Shown: positions 1 through 6,719 of the stretch, in pieces
How positions within the stretch are numbered: the first letter of the stretch is position 1
Layout: the number at the start of each line of letters is the position of its first letter
NCBI GenBank assembly: GCA_017547065.1
Contig: JAFYRC010000036.1
Location: forward strand, 1-10,065
Origin: Tidjanibacter sp.
Lineage (GTDB): Bacteria; Bacteroidota; Bacteroidia; Bacteroidales; Rikenellaceae
Direction: 5' to 3'
Length of the DNA: 10,065 nt
Notes under the pieces: generated by a model
Databases searched by the model: none
What the model was told of the DNA's origin: nothing
What the model saw: the letters and a program-made list of their open reading frames with translations, nothing else
Translations under genes and position numbers: made by a program

Positions 1-36
1 ATATAAATAGTGCTTTCATAGTCGCATTACTTGTTT

Positions 37-3000
37 TTACTGATTATTTTCGGCCAAGGCCTTCATCTTTTCTTCATACTTGCGCTGCTGGCGGGCCTTA
101 CGGCGTGCAGCTGCCTTGTCGCTACGTCCGATGAAGACATAGTAGAGGGTGGGCACGGCAATGAGTGTGAGCACCAACGAGAAGGTCAGACCACCGATGA
201 TGGTGATACCCATAGGTTGCCACATCTCTGCACCATTACCCAAACCGAGGGCCATAGGCAACATACCAAGGATGGTGGTAAGCGAGGTCATCAACACGGG
301 GCGCAAACGGCTCTTACCGGCCGAAACCACCGCCTCGTACATCTCCACACCCCTCTCACGAAGGAGGTTTGTGAAGTCCACCATCACAATACCGTTCTTC
401 ACCACAATACCCACAAGCATCACTATGGCAATCAAGGCCATAAGGCTCAAGGGTGTGTTGGTAATCCACAGCGCAATGGCCGAGCCGGGGAGCGCATAGA
501 GGATTGTAAACATGATGATGAAGGGCATCACGAACGACTCAAACTGGGTTGCCATCACAATGTAGACAAGCAACACGATGAGTACCATCAGCAGACCGAG
601 GTCGGCAAAAGACTCCTGCTGATCCTCGAAGTCGCCACCAATAGCAGTGTAGACATCCTCGGGCAGAGGATAGGTGGCCAACACGCCATTCACCCTGGCA
701 ACCATCTCACCCAGAGCCACATTGTTACCGAGTGCTACGGTAACCGTCACAAGCCTCTGGCGGTTTTGGCGCTCAATGGTAGGTGGAGCGTATACCTCCG
801 TAACCTTACCAACGTCCCTAACCCTCACGCCTTGTCCCTTCTGGTTGTAGACAAGGATATTCTCAACATCCTCCAGCGAGGTGCGGTCGGCCTTATTGTA
901 GCGCACCTTAACGTAGTATTCCTCACCATCTTCGCGATAGATCGAGGCGGTCATACCATTGATGCGGTTACGAATGGCCGTTGCCACGGTGGAGGTATTC
1001 AGGCCATAGTATGCCAAGCGGTTGCGGTCGAACTCTACATTGAACTCGGGCCTCATATCATCCCTCGACAGACGCACATCCCTCGCGCCCTCCAGATGGG
1101 AGAACTGCTCCACCAGGTCGCTTGCAATCTGGTTGGTGCGCTCGATGTCGTGGCCGAATACCTGAACCTCTACGGAGCTACTACCACCCATTGCCATCAT
1201 ACCGCCACCAGCGCTCACAGTGGAGCGTTTAATCTCAGGAATACCTGCCAGGTCGGCACGGAACTCGTCGGCAATCTCAAATACGGTACGATCCCTATCC
1301 TTCGGGTCGGTAAGTCGGAAGGTGTAGTTGATAATATTGCTACCCGTGGTGCTCATTGCGGCAAACACGTTGGAAGTGCTCGACGAGCCGGCACTTGTGG
1401 AGAGCAATGTCACCTCGGGGTACTTGGCATAGATGATGGAGTCGATACGGCGAGCCACAGCCGAGGTGTAACCAACGCTCAAGTTTTGGTCGAGGGTGAT
1501 GGTTGCACTCATCTGGTCGCCATCGCTACTGGGCATAAACGCCGTGGGAATCTTCGTTGCAAAGAGCCACAAACCAAACGCCAACACCACCATAGGTGCA
1601 AAGAAGATGAGTTTCTTGTGGCGGAGGGCCCAGCGGAGAGTCTTCTCATAGGCACCGTCGAGCCAATCGAGGAAACGGTCAATGGGTTTATAGATCAAGC
1701 CGAGGCCCTTATACACGTGGGCATTGTTCTCAATGCGAAGCAATTTTGCCGAGAGCATAGGGGTGAGCGAGATTGCGGCAATGGTCGAGGTTGTTACCAC
1801 CAGCGACACAATCCAACCCAACTGCTGGAACAGCACACCTGCCATACCTTTGACCATAGTCAAGGGCAGGAACACGGCAACAACCACCAGAGTGGTGGCG
1901 ATAACCGACAGCCAAACCTCGTTGGTACCATAGATTGCCGCCTCGCGGGGCTTACTGCCTCGCTCGATGTGGGTTGTGATGTTCTCCAACACCACAATCG
2001 CATCGTCCACAACCATACCGATAGCAATCGAGAGTGATGAGAGAGAAACGATATTGAGCGTACCGCCCGTGAGTTGGAGGTAGATGAACGACACCACCAA
2101 CGAAATGGGAATCGTAAGGCAGATAATCAGCGTAGCCCTCCACCTTCCGAGGAAGAACAATACCACCAAAATCACAAACAAGAAGGCGAACATCACCGTA
2201 TCGGTCAGTGTGCTGATACTATCCTTGATGTTCTTCGACGAGTCGCTCAGGATGTGGATGGTAACATCGGAGGGGAGGTTGCGCTTAATCTCGGGCAACA
2301 TCTTCTTCACCTTCTCAACAATCTTCACGGTGTTGGCACCCGACTGCTTCTGAATCATCACCCTCACACCCTTCTGACCGTTGACCCTCTCATCGAGGGT
2401 TTCCTCCTCAAGGGTGTCCTTAATCTCGGCGACGTCTTGAAGGTAGACCTCCTGACCGCCAAGGTTGCTGATGAGGATGGTCTTCAGATCGTCAGACGAG
2501 TTAAACTCGCCGTCGGACTTGATGTTGTAGGTGTGGTTTCCGATATCAATCGTACCACCCGAGGTGTTGATGTTCTCCTGGGCGATGATACCACCAATCT
2601 GCTCCACCGAAAGACCATAGGCTTCGAGTTTCACAGGGTCCACATTGACCTGAATCTCCCTCACGGGGGCACCCATAATACTCACCGAGCCCACGCCGTC
2701 AATACGGCTCAGTCGGTTCGAGAACTGCTCCTCAAGGATCTTGTTGAGCGCAGGGAAGGTCTCCTCGGCAGTAATCGCAAAGGACATAATTGGCATCAGC
2801 GACGAGTTGAAGCGGAAAATGATTGGGTCCTCGGCGTCCTCGGGCATATACTCCGAGAGTCGGCCCAGCGCATCACGAATGTCGTTGGAGGCCTCATCGA
2901 GGTTGGTACCCCACTCAAACTGGAGCGACACGAGCGACACACCATCGCTCGACTTGGAGGTAATCTCCTTGAGGTTGCTCACGGTATTCAGACCGTCCTC

Positions 3001-3201
3001 AATACGCCTTGTAATGTTGTTCTCCACATCCTCGGCATTGGCACCCGTGTAGGTGGTGATTACCGAAATGGAAGGAAGGTCCATCTCGGGCAGCATATCG
3101 ATTGCCAGATTGTTCAGCGAGAAAAGGCCGAAGACAATCACGGCAACAAATATGAGGGCCGTAGAGATGGGCTTCTTAACGGAAGTTTCGTATATTTTCA
3201 T
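37..3201 (-). CDS. RND-family efflux pump, inner-membrane permease (AcrB/MexB-like)
   Basis: This 1054-residue protein is the proton-driven inner-membrane pump of a tripartite efflux system, taking substrate from the periplasm or outer leaflet and passing it to a TolC-type channel. Its length matches the HAE-1/AcrB class. It begins with the usual cytoplasmic stretch and TM1 (about residues 12-34), followed by a large periplasmic porter/docking domain, TM2-6 (about 335-490), a cytoplasmic helix, TM7 (about 531-550), a second periplasmic domain, and TM8-12 (about 868-1025). The proton-relay residues of AcrB appear conserved: Asp399-Asp400 in GMVVDDAIVVLEN, Lys935 in VVKNGIVMVDF, Arg965 and Thr972 in SRLRPVLMTS. 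A Gly/Met-rich patch lies at 665-673, and the C-terminal tail (1029-1054) is highly charged and cytoplasmic. The start is an ATG with an A/G-rich but not SD-like leader. It is the last gene of the operon visible here, 46 nt after the adaptor gene. Substrate cannot be read from sequence; drugs, bile salts or dyes are family precedents only. Confidence 0.96.
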   Translation of the reverse strand: MKIYETSVKKPISTALIFVAVIVFGLFSLNNLAIDMLPEMDLPSISVITTYTGANAEDVENNITRRIEDGLNTVSNLKEITSKSSDGVSLVSLQFEWGTNLDEASNDIRDALGRLSEYMPEDAEDPIIFRFNSSLMPIMSFAITAEETFPALNKILEEQFSNRLSRIDGVGSVSIMGAPVREIQVNVDPVKLEAYGLSVEQIGGIIAQENINTSGGTIDIGNHTYNIKSDGEFNSSDDLKTILISNLGGQEVYLQDVAEIKDTLEEETLDERVNGQKGVRVMIQKQSGANTVKIVEKVKKMLPEIKRNLPSDVTIHILSDSSKNIKDSISTLTDTVMFAFLFVILVVLFFLGRWRATLIICLTIPISLVVSFIYLQLTGGTLNIVSLSSLSIAIGMVVDDAIVVLENITTHIERGSKPREAAIYGTNEVWLSVIATTLVVVAVFLPLTMVKGMAGVLFQQLGWIVSLVVTTSTIAAISLTPMLSAKLLRIENNAHVYKGLGLIYKPIDRFLDWLDGAYEKTLRWALRHKKLIFFAPMVVLAFGLWLFATKIPTAFMPSSDGDQMSATITLDQNLSVGYTSAVARRIDSIIYAKYPEVTLLSTSAGSSSTSNVFAAMSTTGSNIINYTFRLTDPKDRDRTVFEIADEFRADLAGIPEIKRSTVSAGGGMMAMGGSSSVEVQVFGHDIERTNQIASDLVEQFSHLEGARDVRLSRDDMRPEFNVEFDRNRLAYYGLNTSTVATAIRNRINGMTASIYREDGEEYYVKVRYNKADRTSLEDVENILVYNQKGQGVRVRDVGKVTEVYAPPTIERQNRQRLVTVTVALGNNVALGEMVARVNGVLATYPLPEDVYTAIGGDFEDQQESFADLGLLMVLIVLLVYIVMATQFESFVMPFIIMFTILYALPGSAIALWITNTPLSLMALIAIVMLVGIVVKNGIVMVDFTNLLRERGVEMYEAVVSAGKSRLRPVLMTSLTTILGMLPMALGLGNGAEMWQPMGITIIGGLTFSLVLTLIAVPTLYYVFIGRSDKAAARRKARQQRKYEEKMKALAENNQ

Positions 3202-3247
3202 TGCTCTTTTTTCTCTTTTGTTGGTTAACTCCCAATGTGAAGTATGG

Positions 3248-4294
3248 CTACTTCACAACCTCGACCTGTGTGCCGTTTTTGATTTTCGACAGTGCGGTGA
3301 TGGCAACCTGCTCACCCTCATTGAGGCCGGCAAGAATCTCAATCTTGTCGCCCACCTGGCGGCCAACGGTTACAACCCTGCGCTCAGCCACGCCATCCTT
3401 GATGACGTAGACATAGCGGTCGTTCACACCCATCTGTTTCTGCACAGCCACATCGGGTACCACAAGGCTCTTGCGGTTGCCCATATTGAACTCCGTGCGG
3501 GCAAACATACCGGGGCGGAGAACCTCTTTGGCGTTGGGTACCAGCACCTCCACATTGAAGGTGTGGGTGGTGGAGTTGATTGCGGGGTAGACGATGTTCA
3601 CCACGCCCTCAAACTGACGGTCGGGGTAGACATCGGCCACAACGCTCACCTTCATGCCTTTGTAAACCTGGGGGTAGTACTGCTCCGAGAGAGCAACAAC
3701 AGCTTTGAGGCGGTCGATCTGCATCACCTGCAAAACACCCATACCGCCGTCGGCATTACCGGCCATTGAGAACAAGTCGCCGGGCTCGTTATAGCGGCCT
3801 GTGATAACACCATCGAAGGGGGCGCGGAGCGAAATGTTGCGCTCCAAGTTGTCAACGGTCTCCTGCAACACGGTAACGGAAGTTTCCAACTCGTCAATCT
3901 GCGAGCGGCTCACGCCACCTGCCTCATACACACTGCGCATACGAGCCAAGTTCTGCTTGGCATTTTTCAGCTGTACGGCCGACTGATTGTACTGGTTCTT
4001 ATCGAGGGTTGCTACAACCTGTCCCTCCTTCACATGGTCGCCCACCTCCACATTGATTTTGTCGATGCGGAGAGCCATCTGGGGAGTGATAAACGACTTT
4101 TTGTAGGGCAAAAGCGTGGTAGTAAAGTCCACGGTCTGTGCCACGTCCCTCAGCTCCACGGTAGCCACCTTGGTCAGTGTTGTAGTCTGCTGTGTGAGCA
4201 CAGCCTCTGCTGCATTTTTACTTTTCGAGCCATTGCAAGCTGCAAGGGCGAGTGTGGCCACTGCGGCCACCACAATCATAATACTGCGTTTCAT
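3248..4294 (-). CDS. RND efflux periplasmic adaptor (membrane-fusion protein), lipoprotein
   Basis: This 348-residue protein is the HlyD/AcrA-type adaptor that bridges the RND pump and the outer-membrane channel. It starts with a lipoprotein signal peptide: MKR, a hydrophobic stretch and the lipobox LAAC with the lipidated Cys at residue 20, so it should be anchored in a membrane on the periplasmic side. The first half of the lipoyl (barrel-sandwich) domain is seen around 68-98 (IDKINVEVGDHVKEGQVVATL), followed by a short alpha-hairpin (about 100-155), the second lipoyl half (LRAPFDGVITGRYNEPGD, 157-173), a beta-barrel domain (about 190-270) with LRPGMFARTEF, and a C-terminal membrane-proximal domain (about 275-348). 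The compact hairpin is normal for the AcrA class. It sits between the outer-membrane factor gene (18 nt gap) and the pump gene (46 nt gap), which fits a co-transcribed operon. It ends with TAG. Confidence 0.96.
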   Translation of the reverse strand: MKRSIMIVVAAVATLALAACNGSKSKNAAEAVLTQQTTTLTKVATVELRDVAQTVDFTTTLLPYKKSFITPQMALRIDKINVEVGDHVKEGQVVATLDKNQYNQSAVQLKNAKQNLARMRSVYEAGGVSRSQIDELETSVTVLQETVDNLERNISLRAPFDGVITGRYNEPGDLFSMAGNADGGMGVLQVMQIDRLKAVVALSEQYYPQVYKGMKVSVVADVYPDRQFEGVVNIVYPAINSTTHTFNVEVLVPNAKEVLRPGMFARTEFNMGNRKSLVVPDVAVQKQMGVNDRYVYVIKDGVAERRVVTVGRQVGDKIEILAGLNEGEQVAITALSKIKNGTQVEVVK

Positions 4295-4312
4295 ATCTTT
4301 GTTTCTCTATTC

Positions 4313-5683
4313 TTATTTCTCAACTCCAATAATCTTCTCATAGTCGGCACGGGCGGCCAGGAAGTCATAGATGGCCTGCGAGTAGTTCAGCTTGGCCTGG
4401 GTGAGCGACAACTCCGACGAGTTGAGCTCCAAAATGGTGCTTGTACCCGCATTGTAGCGCACCTGGGCAATCTCATAGGCCTTGCTTGCCTGGCGCACGG
4501 TAGTTTCATTTGCGGTCATCTTCTCCTTGGCGGCGAGGATGTTGTTGAAGGCACTCTCCACCTGCACGCCCACACTCTGTGTGAGGTAGTCCTTCTGAAT
4601 GGAGAGCTGACGCAACGAGTTGCGAATCTCGTGGGCCTTGTTGATGTTCTTGCCACCCGAGAAGAGGGGAATGCTGATGCTGATACCTGCCGAAAGAGGA
4701 TTCTGCCACCACCACTCCTTGGAGGTTGTGGTGCTCGACGATGAGCCTCCACCCATGGCACCGCCCAGACCCATACTATCACCCATAATCTCACTAAAAT
4801 TCATTGAGTTGTCGTTACCGGTGTAGATGAACGACGAGAAGGCTGCAATGGTGGGCAGACGACTGGCGTTGGTCAGGCGAAGCTGGTGTTCGAGCAGGCG
4901 GCTTTGGAACTCCAACGAGCGAAGGTCTGTATTATTGGAGAGGTCCACACTATTGGTAGGAACCGTGGCGGCAGCCACCTCATCGGCAAAGTCGTCCAAC
5001 GAGCCCTCCAACACAAAGTCAACCTCGGCAGGCAGACCAAGGTACATCTTGAAGAGCAGCTTGCTCGCCTTGATGGAGTTTTCGGTCTGCACGATGTTGG
5101 GGCGCAGGTTGCTGAGCTGCACCTGGGCCGACAGAAGATCATACTCGGAAGCAAGGCCCTGCTTGTACATAGCCTCGGTGTTGGCCACTGTTTTGGCCAC
5201 CGACTGCTCGCTCTCCTTCAAAACCGCAAGGGATTGTTCGGCCAGCAGAATGTTGTAATATCCCTTTTTAACCTCATTAACGAGGGTAATTCTCGAACTG
5301 CGCGCACTCTCCACTGCCTGCTCCATCTGGGTGCGGTTCATTTTGAGCGTTTCGTAAACGGCAGGGGCATAGAGGGGCAGCGAAAGGGATGCGGTGTTGC
5401 TGATGGTATTGTCGGCACCAAACGAAAGGCCCTTGGCCATCTCCTGCTTCACAATGCTATAAGAGTACTGACTCTGCACCGACACATTGGGCAAGAGGTT
5501 ACCGATGGTCTGCTTGCGCACCCAATCCTGACGCTCGATCTCCAAACCCGACACTACAATCGTCGGATTCTCGCTCAAGGCAATTTCGAGTGCCTTGTCG
5601 AGCGAGAGTTCAAGCTGCTGTGCCGCCAGGCCCCCAAGGCCAACCGACAACATCGCAGCCAAACAAAGAAAGATTCTCTTCAT
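4313..5683 (-). CDS. TolC-family outer-membrane efflux channel
   Basis: This 456-residue protein is the outer-membrane factor of the RND system, forming a trimeric channel-tunnel. A signal peptide is clear at the N-terminus (MKR, hydrophobic core, probable cleavage near residue 21 in GGLAAQQ). The mature part starts with the hallmark LSLDKALEIALSENP and shows two OEP repeats: coiled-coil helices around 115-215 (with the Tyr-Lys-Gln-Gly-Leu-Ala-Ser motif near 173-179) and 345-450 (with RYNAGTSTILELNSSELSLTQAKLNYSQA). Length is normal for the family. An unusual Gly/Ser/Met-rich insert with a run of three Trp occupies about 294-327, just before the strand ISISIPLFSGG; by family topology this is near the second-repeat beta-hairpin that faces outward. 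The gene begins 15 nt after the regulator gene stops and ends 18 nt before the adaptor gene. Confidence 0.96.
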   Translation of the reverse strand: MKRIFLCLAAMLSVGLGGLAAQQLELSLDKALEIALSENPTIVVSGLEIERQDWVRKQTIGNLLPNVSVQSQYSYSIVKQEMAKGLSFGADNTISNTASLSLPLYAPAVYETLKMNRTQMEQAVESARSSRITLVNEVKKGYYNILLAEQSLAVLKESEQSVAKTVANTEAMYKQGLASEYDLLSAQVQLSNLRPNIVQTENSIKASKLLFKMYLGLPAEVDFVLEGSLDDFADEVAAATVPTNSVDLSNNTDLRSLEFQSRLLEHQLRLTNASRLPTIAAFSSFIYTGNDNSMNFSEIMGDSMGLGGAMGGGSSSSTTTSKEWWWQNPLSAGISISIPLFSGGKNINKAHEIRNSLRQLSIQKDYLTQSVGVQVESAFNNILAAKEKMTANETTVRQASKAYEIAQVRYNAGTSTILELNSSELSLTQAKLNYSQAIYDFLAARADYEKIIGVEK

Positions 5684-5698
5684 AATGGTTCTATTTTT

Positions 5699-6316
5699 CT
5701 ATAATGTTTTTAATAAGTTTTCGTCGATATACTTGCGACCCTTCTCGGTCGAAATGCCCCTCAGGAAAATGAGGATGGCACTCGGTACGGTCTGTGAGGT
5801 AATGGCCACACCCGTAGTGGCGGTATTGGCCTCAATAACCCCAAGGCCGTAGACATAGTTGGTCAGCGCACGAGAGAAGAACTCCAAGTCGAGGTTCGGA
5901 AGTATAAGCCCGTCTTTAACACCCTCGGTGAGCTTCTCGTGGGTGTGGAGCACCACAGCCTCGTGAATTTGGGGCATAAGGCTATCCATCACTTTGGGAT
6001 AGTAACGTCGAAGGTCTTCGAGCAGTGTATTCACCCCCTGGTGATGGTTGCTGCGGTTGGTGGCCTCCAACCAGAAGGCGTGCAGGACATTTTCAGCCTG
6101 AGCAATGGCCTCCTGACTCGATTCGTGGATACGGGTTGCGTGGCGCATCAGACTCTCGCCAATGAGCTCCTCGCGATCACTAAAGAGTTCGTAAAGCGTG
6201 CGCTTTGACACTCCGCAGGCATGGGCAATGTCGTCCATCCTCACCGAGCGTATACCGCGGGAGAGAAACATCTCCTGCGCCACCGACACTATGCGTTCTC
6301 TGTTATTCGTTGCCAT
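5699..6316 (-). CDS. TetR/AcrR-family transcriptional regulator of the efflux operon
   Basis: This 205-residue protein has the TetR architecture: an N-terminal DNA-binding domain (about 5-55) with helix 1 RERIVSVAQEMFLSRG and the helix-turn-helix MDDIAHACGVSKRTLYELFSDREEL (27-51), followed by an all-helical ligand-binding and dimerisation domain (about 60-205) that is poorly conserved, as usual. Members of this family typically repress their own and adjacent efflux genes and are released by ligands. Here it is the first gene of the operon: the outer-membrane channel gene follows after 15 nt on the same strand. A promoter with -33 and -7 elements and short palindromes lies directly upstream of its ATG, which supports autoregulation (inference). 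The ATG start fits the family N-terminus and leaves a predicted leader of about 22-25 nt. The ligand is unknown. Confidence 0.94.
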   Translation of the reverse strand: MATNNRERIVSVAQEMFLSRGIRSVRMDDIAHACGVSKRTLYELFSDREELIGESLMRHATRIHESSQEAIAQAENVLHAFWLEATNRSNHHQGVNTLLEDLRRYYPKVMDSLMPQIHEAVVLHTHEKLTEGVKDGLILPNLDLEFFSRALTNYVYGLGVIEANTATTGVAITSQTVPSAILIFLRGISTEKGRKYIDENLLKTL

Positions 6317-6319
6317 ATA

Positions 6320-6338
6320 CTATATATAGGTAAGTTAC
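6320..6338. promoter_or_regulatory. Candidate TetR-regulator operator (adjacent palindromes)
   Basis: Between the predicted transcription start of the efflux operon and the regulator ATG lie two small perfect palindromes side by side: CTATATATAG (6320-6329) and GTAAGTTAC (6330-6338, odd centre). TetR-type repressors commonly bind short palindromes that overlap the promoter or +1 region of their own gene. The position is right, but the palindromes are short and AT-rich, so chance is possible; which of the two would be bound is not known. Confidence 0.4.
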
Positions 6339-6344
6339 ACACCG

Positions 6345-6376
6345 CAAAGGTAGGGTGGAAAACTCAAAAAACCAAA
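6345..6376 (-). promoter_or_regulatory. Promoter of the tetR-efflux operon (Bacteroidetes type)
   Basis: On the minus strand the sequence reads TTTG (6376-6373), 20 nt spacer, then TACCTTTG (6352-6345). This matches the Bacteroidetes primary sigma consensus TTTG-N19-21-TAnnTTTG exactly. Transcription should start near 6338-6341, about 22-25 nt before the regulator ATG at 6316. Confidence 0.8.
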
Positions 6377-6445
6377 CGAGTTTTCTTGTTTTTTATTGTA
6401 CTAAAAAATCATTTTCTGCAAAGATTGTGCTATGGTGCGAAAAAC

Positions 6446-6486
6446 AAAAAAAAGGTCACGTTTTAAATCAAACGCGACCTTTTTTT
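6446..6486 (-). terminator. Strong intrinsic terminator, best formed on the minus strand
   Basis: A 10-bp stem (6454-6463 with 6470-6479) closes a 6-nt loop and is flanked by A8 on the left and T7 on the right. Read on the minus strand the RNA stem is completely paired, including one G-U wobble, and is followed by U8; read on the plus strand the same position is an A-C mismatch. It could act in both directions, but the wobble favours the minus strand. It lies upstream of the tetR promoter, so it would stop transcripts coming from the GT9 gene or from the promoter at 6569-6601. Confidence 0.85.
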
Positions 6487-6520
6487 CTAAACAGGGGATA
6501 GAATCACTTCTTACCCTGTT
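6487..6520 (-). other. Internal hairpin of the candidate small RNA
   Basis: The arms AAACAGGG (6513-6520, minus strand) and CCCTGTTT (near 6488-6495) form an 8-bp perfect stem around a loop of about 17 nt. It sits directly 5' of the terminator hairpin on the same predicted transcript. Confidence 0.5.
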
Positions 6521-6521
6521 T

Positions 6522-6548
6522 CTACTAACCTAAAACTACTAACCTAAA
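6522..6548. repeat. 13-bp direct repeat, two copies
   Basis: CTACTAACCTAAA occurs at 6522-6534 and again at 6536-6548, giving a 14-bp period (one helical turn and a third). It lies in the 5' third of the candidate small RNA, where it would read TTTAGGTTAGTAG twice, mostly single-stranded. Confidence 0.8.
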
Positions 6549-6568
6549 TGAACCTTAAAACTTCACTG

Positions 6569-6601
6569 CAAAGATAAGGGCATTTTGTGCTAACTTCCAA
6601 A
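6569..6601 (-). promoter_or_regulatory. Orphan minus-strand promoter in the intergenic region
   Basis: On the minus strand TTTG (6601-6598) is followed after 21 nt by TATCTTTG (6576-6569), an exact match to the Bacteroidetes TTTG-N19-21-TAnnTTTG pattern. It is about 120 nt downstream of the GT9 stop codon and is separated from the tetR gene by a terminator, so it has no protein-coding gene of its own. Confidence 0.65.
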
Positions 6602-6604
6602 CAT

Positions 6605-6651
6605 ATTAAAATTTTTTAATAATAATTTAACATTGGAAACCATGTTAAATT
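6605..6651. promoter_or_regulatory. Two inverted repeats upstream of the orphan promoter
   Basis: A perfect inverted repeat with 10-bp arms AATTTAACAT / ATGTTAAATT and an 8-nt spacer occupies 6624-6651. Beside it, ATTAAAA-TT-TTTTAAT (6605-6620) is a second, purely AT inverted repeat. They lie immediately upstream of the -33 element at 6598-6601. They may be protein-binding or UP-like sites, or a weak transcription terminator for the GT9 gene; no clean U-tract follows on the minus strand. The rest of the stretch to 6719 shows nothing I can name. Confidence 0.45.
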
Positions 6652-6719
6652 GCGTTAACACACCGCTATCACACTGACTATCAGCGCAATAACTCAACTA
6701 CAAAGTAATATTACATTTT

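Larger units (their letters stand above)
6446..6564 (-). ncRNA. Candidate small non-coding RNA, about 119 nt
   Basis: A promoter with both Bacteroidetes elements (6569-6601) predicts a minus-strand transcript starting near 6564 that runs into the intrinsic terminator at 6446-6486. No ATG occurs in the interval and the possible GTG-initiated frames end after only a few codons, so it does not look coding. From 5' to 3' it has a 13-nt direct repeat (TTTAGGTTAGTAG, twice, period 14), a hairpin with arms AAACAGGG and CCCTGTTT, and the terminator hairpin. It could also be the terminated leader of something no longer present, or simply the 3' end of the GT9 transcript. I do not recognise the family. 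Confidence 0.5.

Noticed and set aside
1..36. End signal downstream of the RND pump gene
   Set aside because: Only 36 nt are visible after the stop; there is no hairpin with a U-tract, so the operon could continue beyond the window.
31..2037. Long plus-strand reading frame of 668 codons opposite the RND pump
   Set aside because: It is antisense to a clearly conserved pump gene, its translation is rich in His, Gly and Arg/Gln without domain-like pattern, and it results from the codon bias of the real gene.
2074..3228. Plus-strand frame of 384 codons opposite the 5' part of the pump gene
   Set aside because: Same reason: shadow of the real gene, no recognisable protein family, no promoter.
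4886..5704. Plus-strand frame opposite the TolC-type gene
   Set aside because: Shadow frame; the minus-strand TolC-family protein is full length and has a signal peptide.
6221..6466. Small plus-strand frame spanning the start of the regulator gene and the intergenic region
   Set aside because: It crosses the regulator promoter and terminator, has low-complexity Lys/Phe-rich C-terminus and no initiation signals.
6522..6548. Repeat considered as a CRISPR fragment
   Set aside because: Two 13-bp copies with a 1-nt gap have no spacers and are far shorter than CRISPR repeats.
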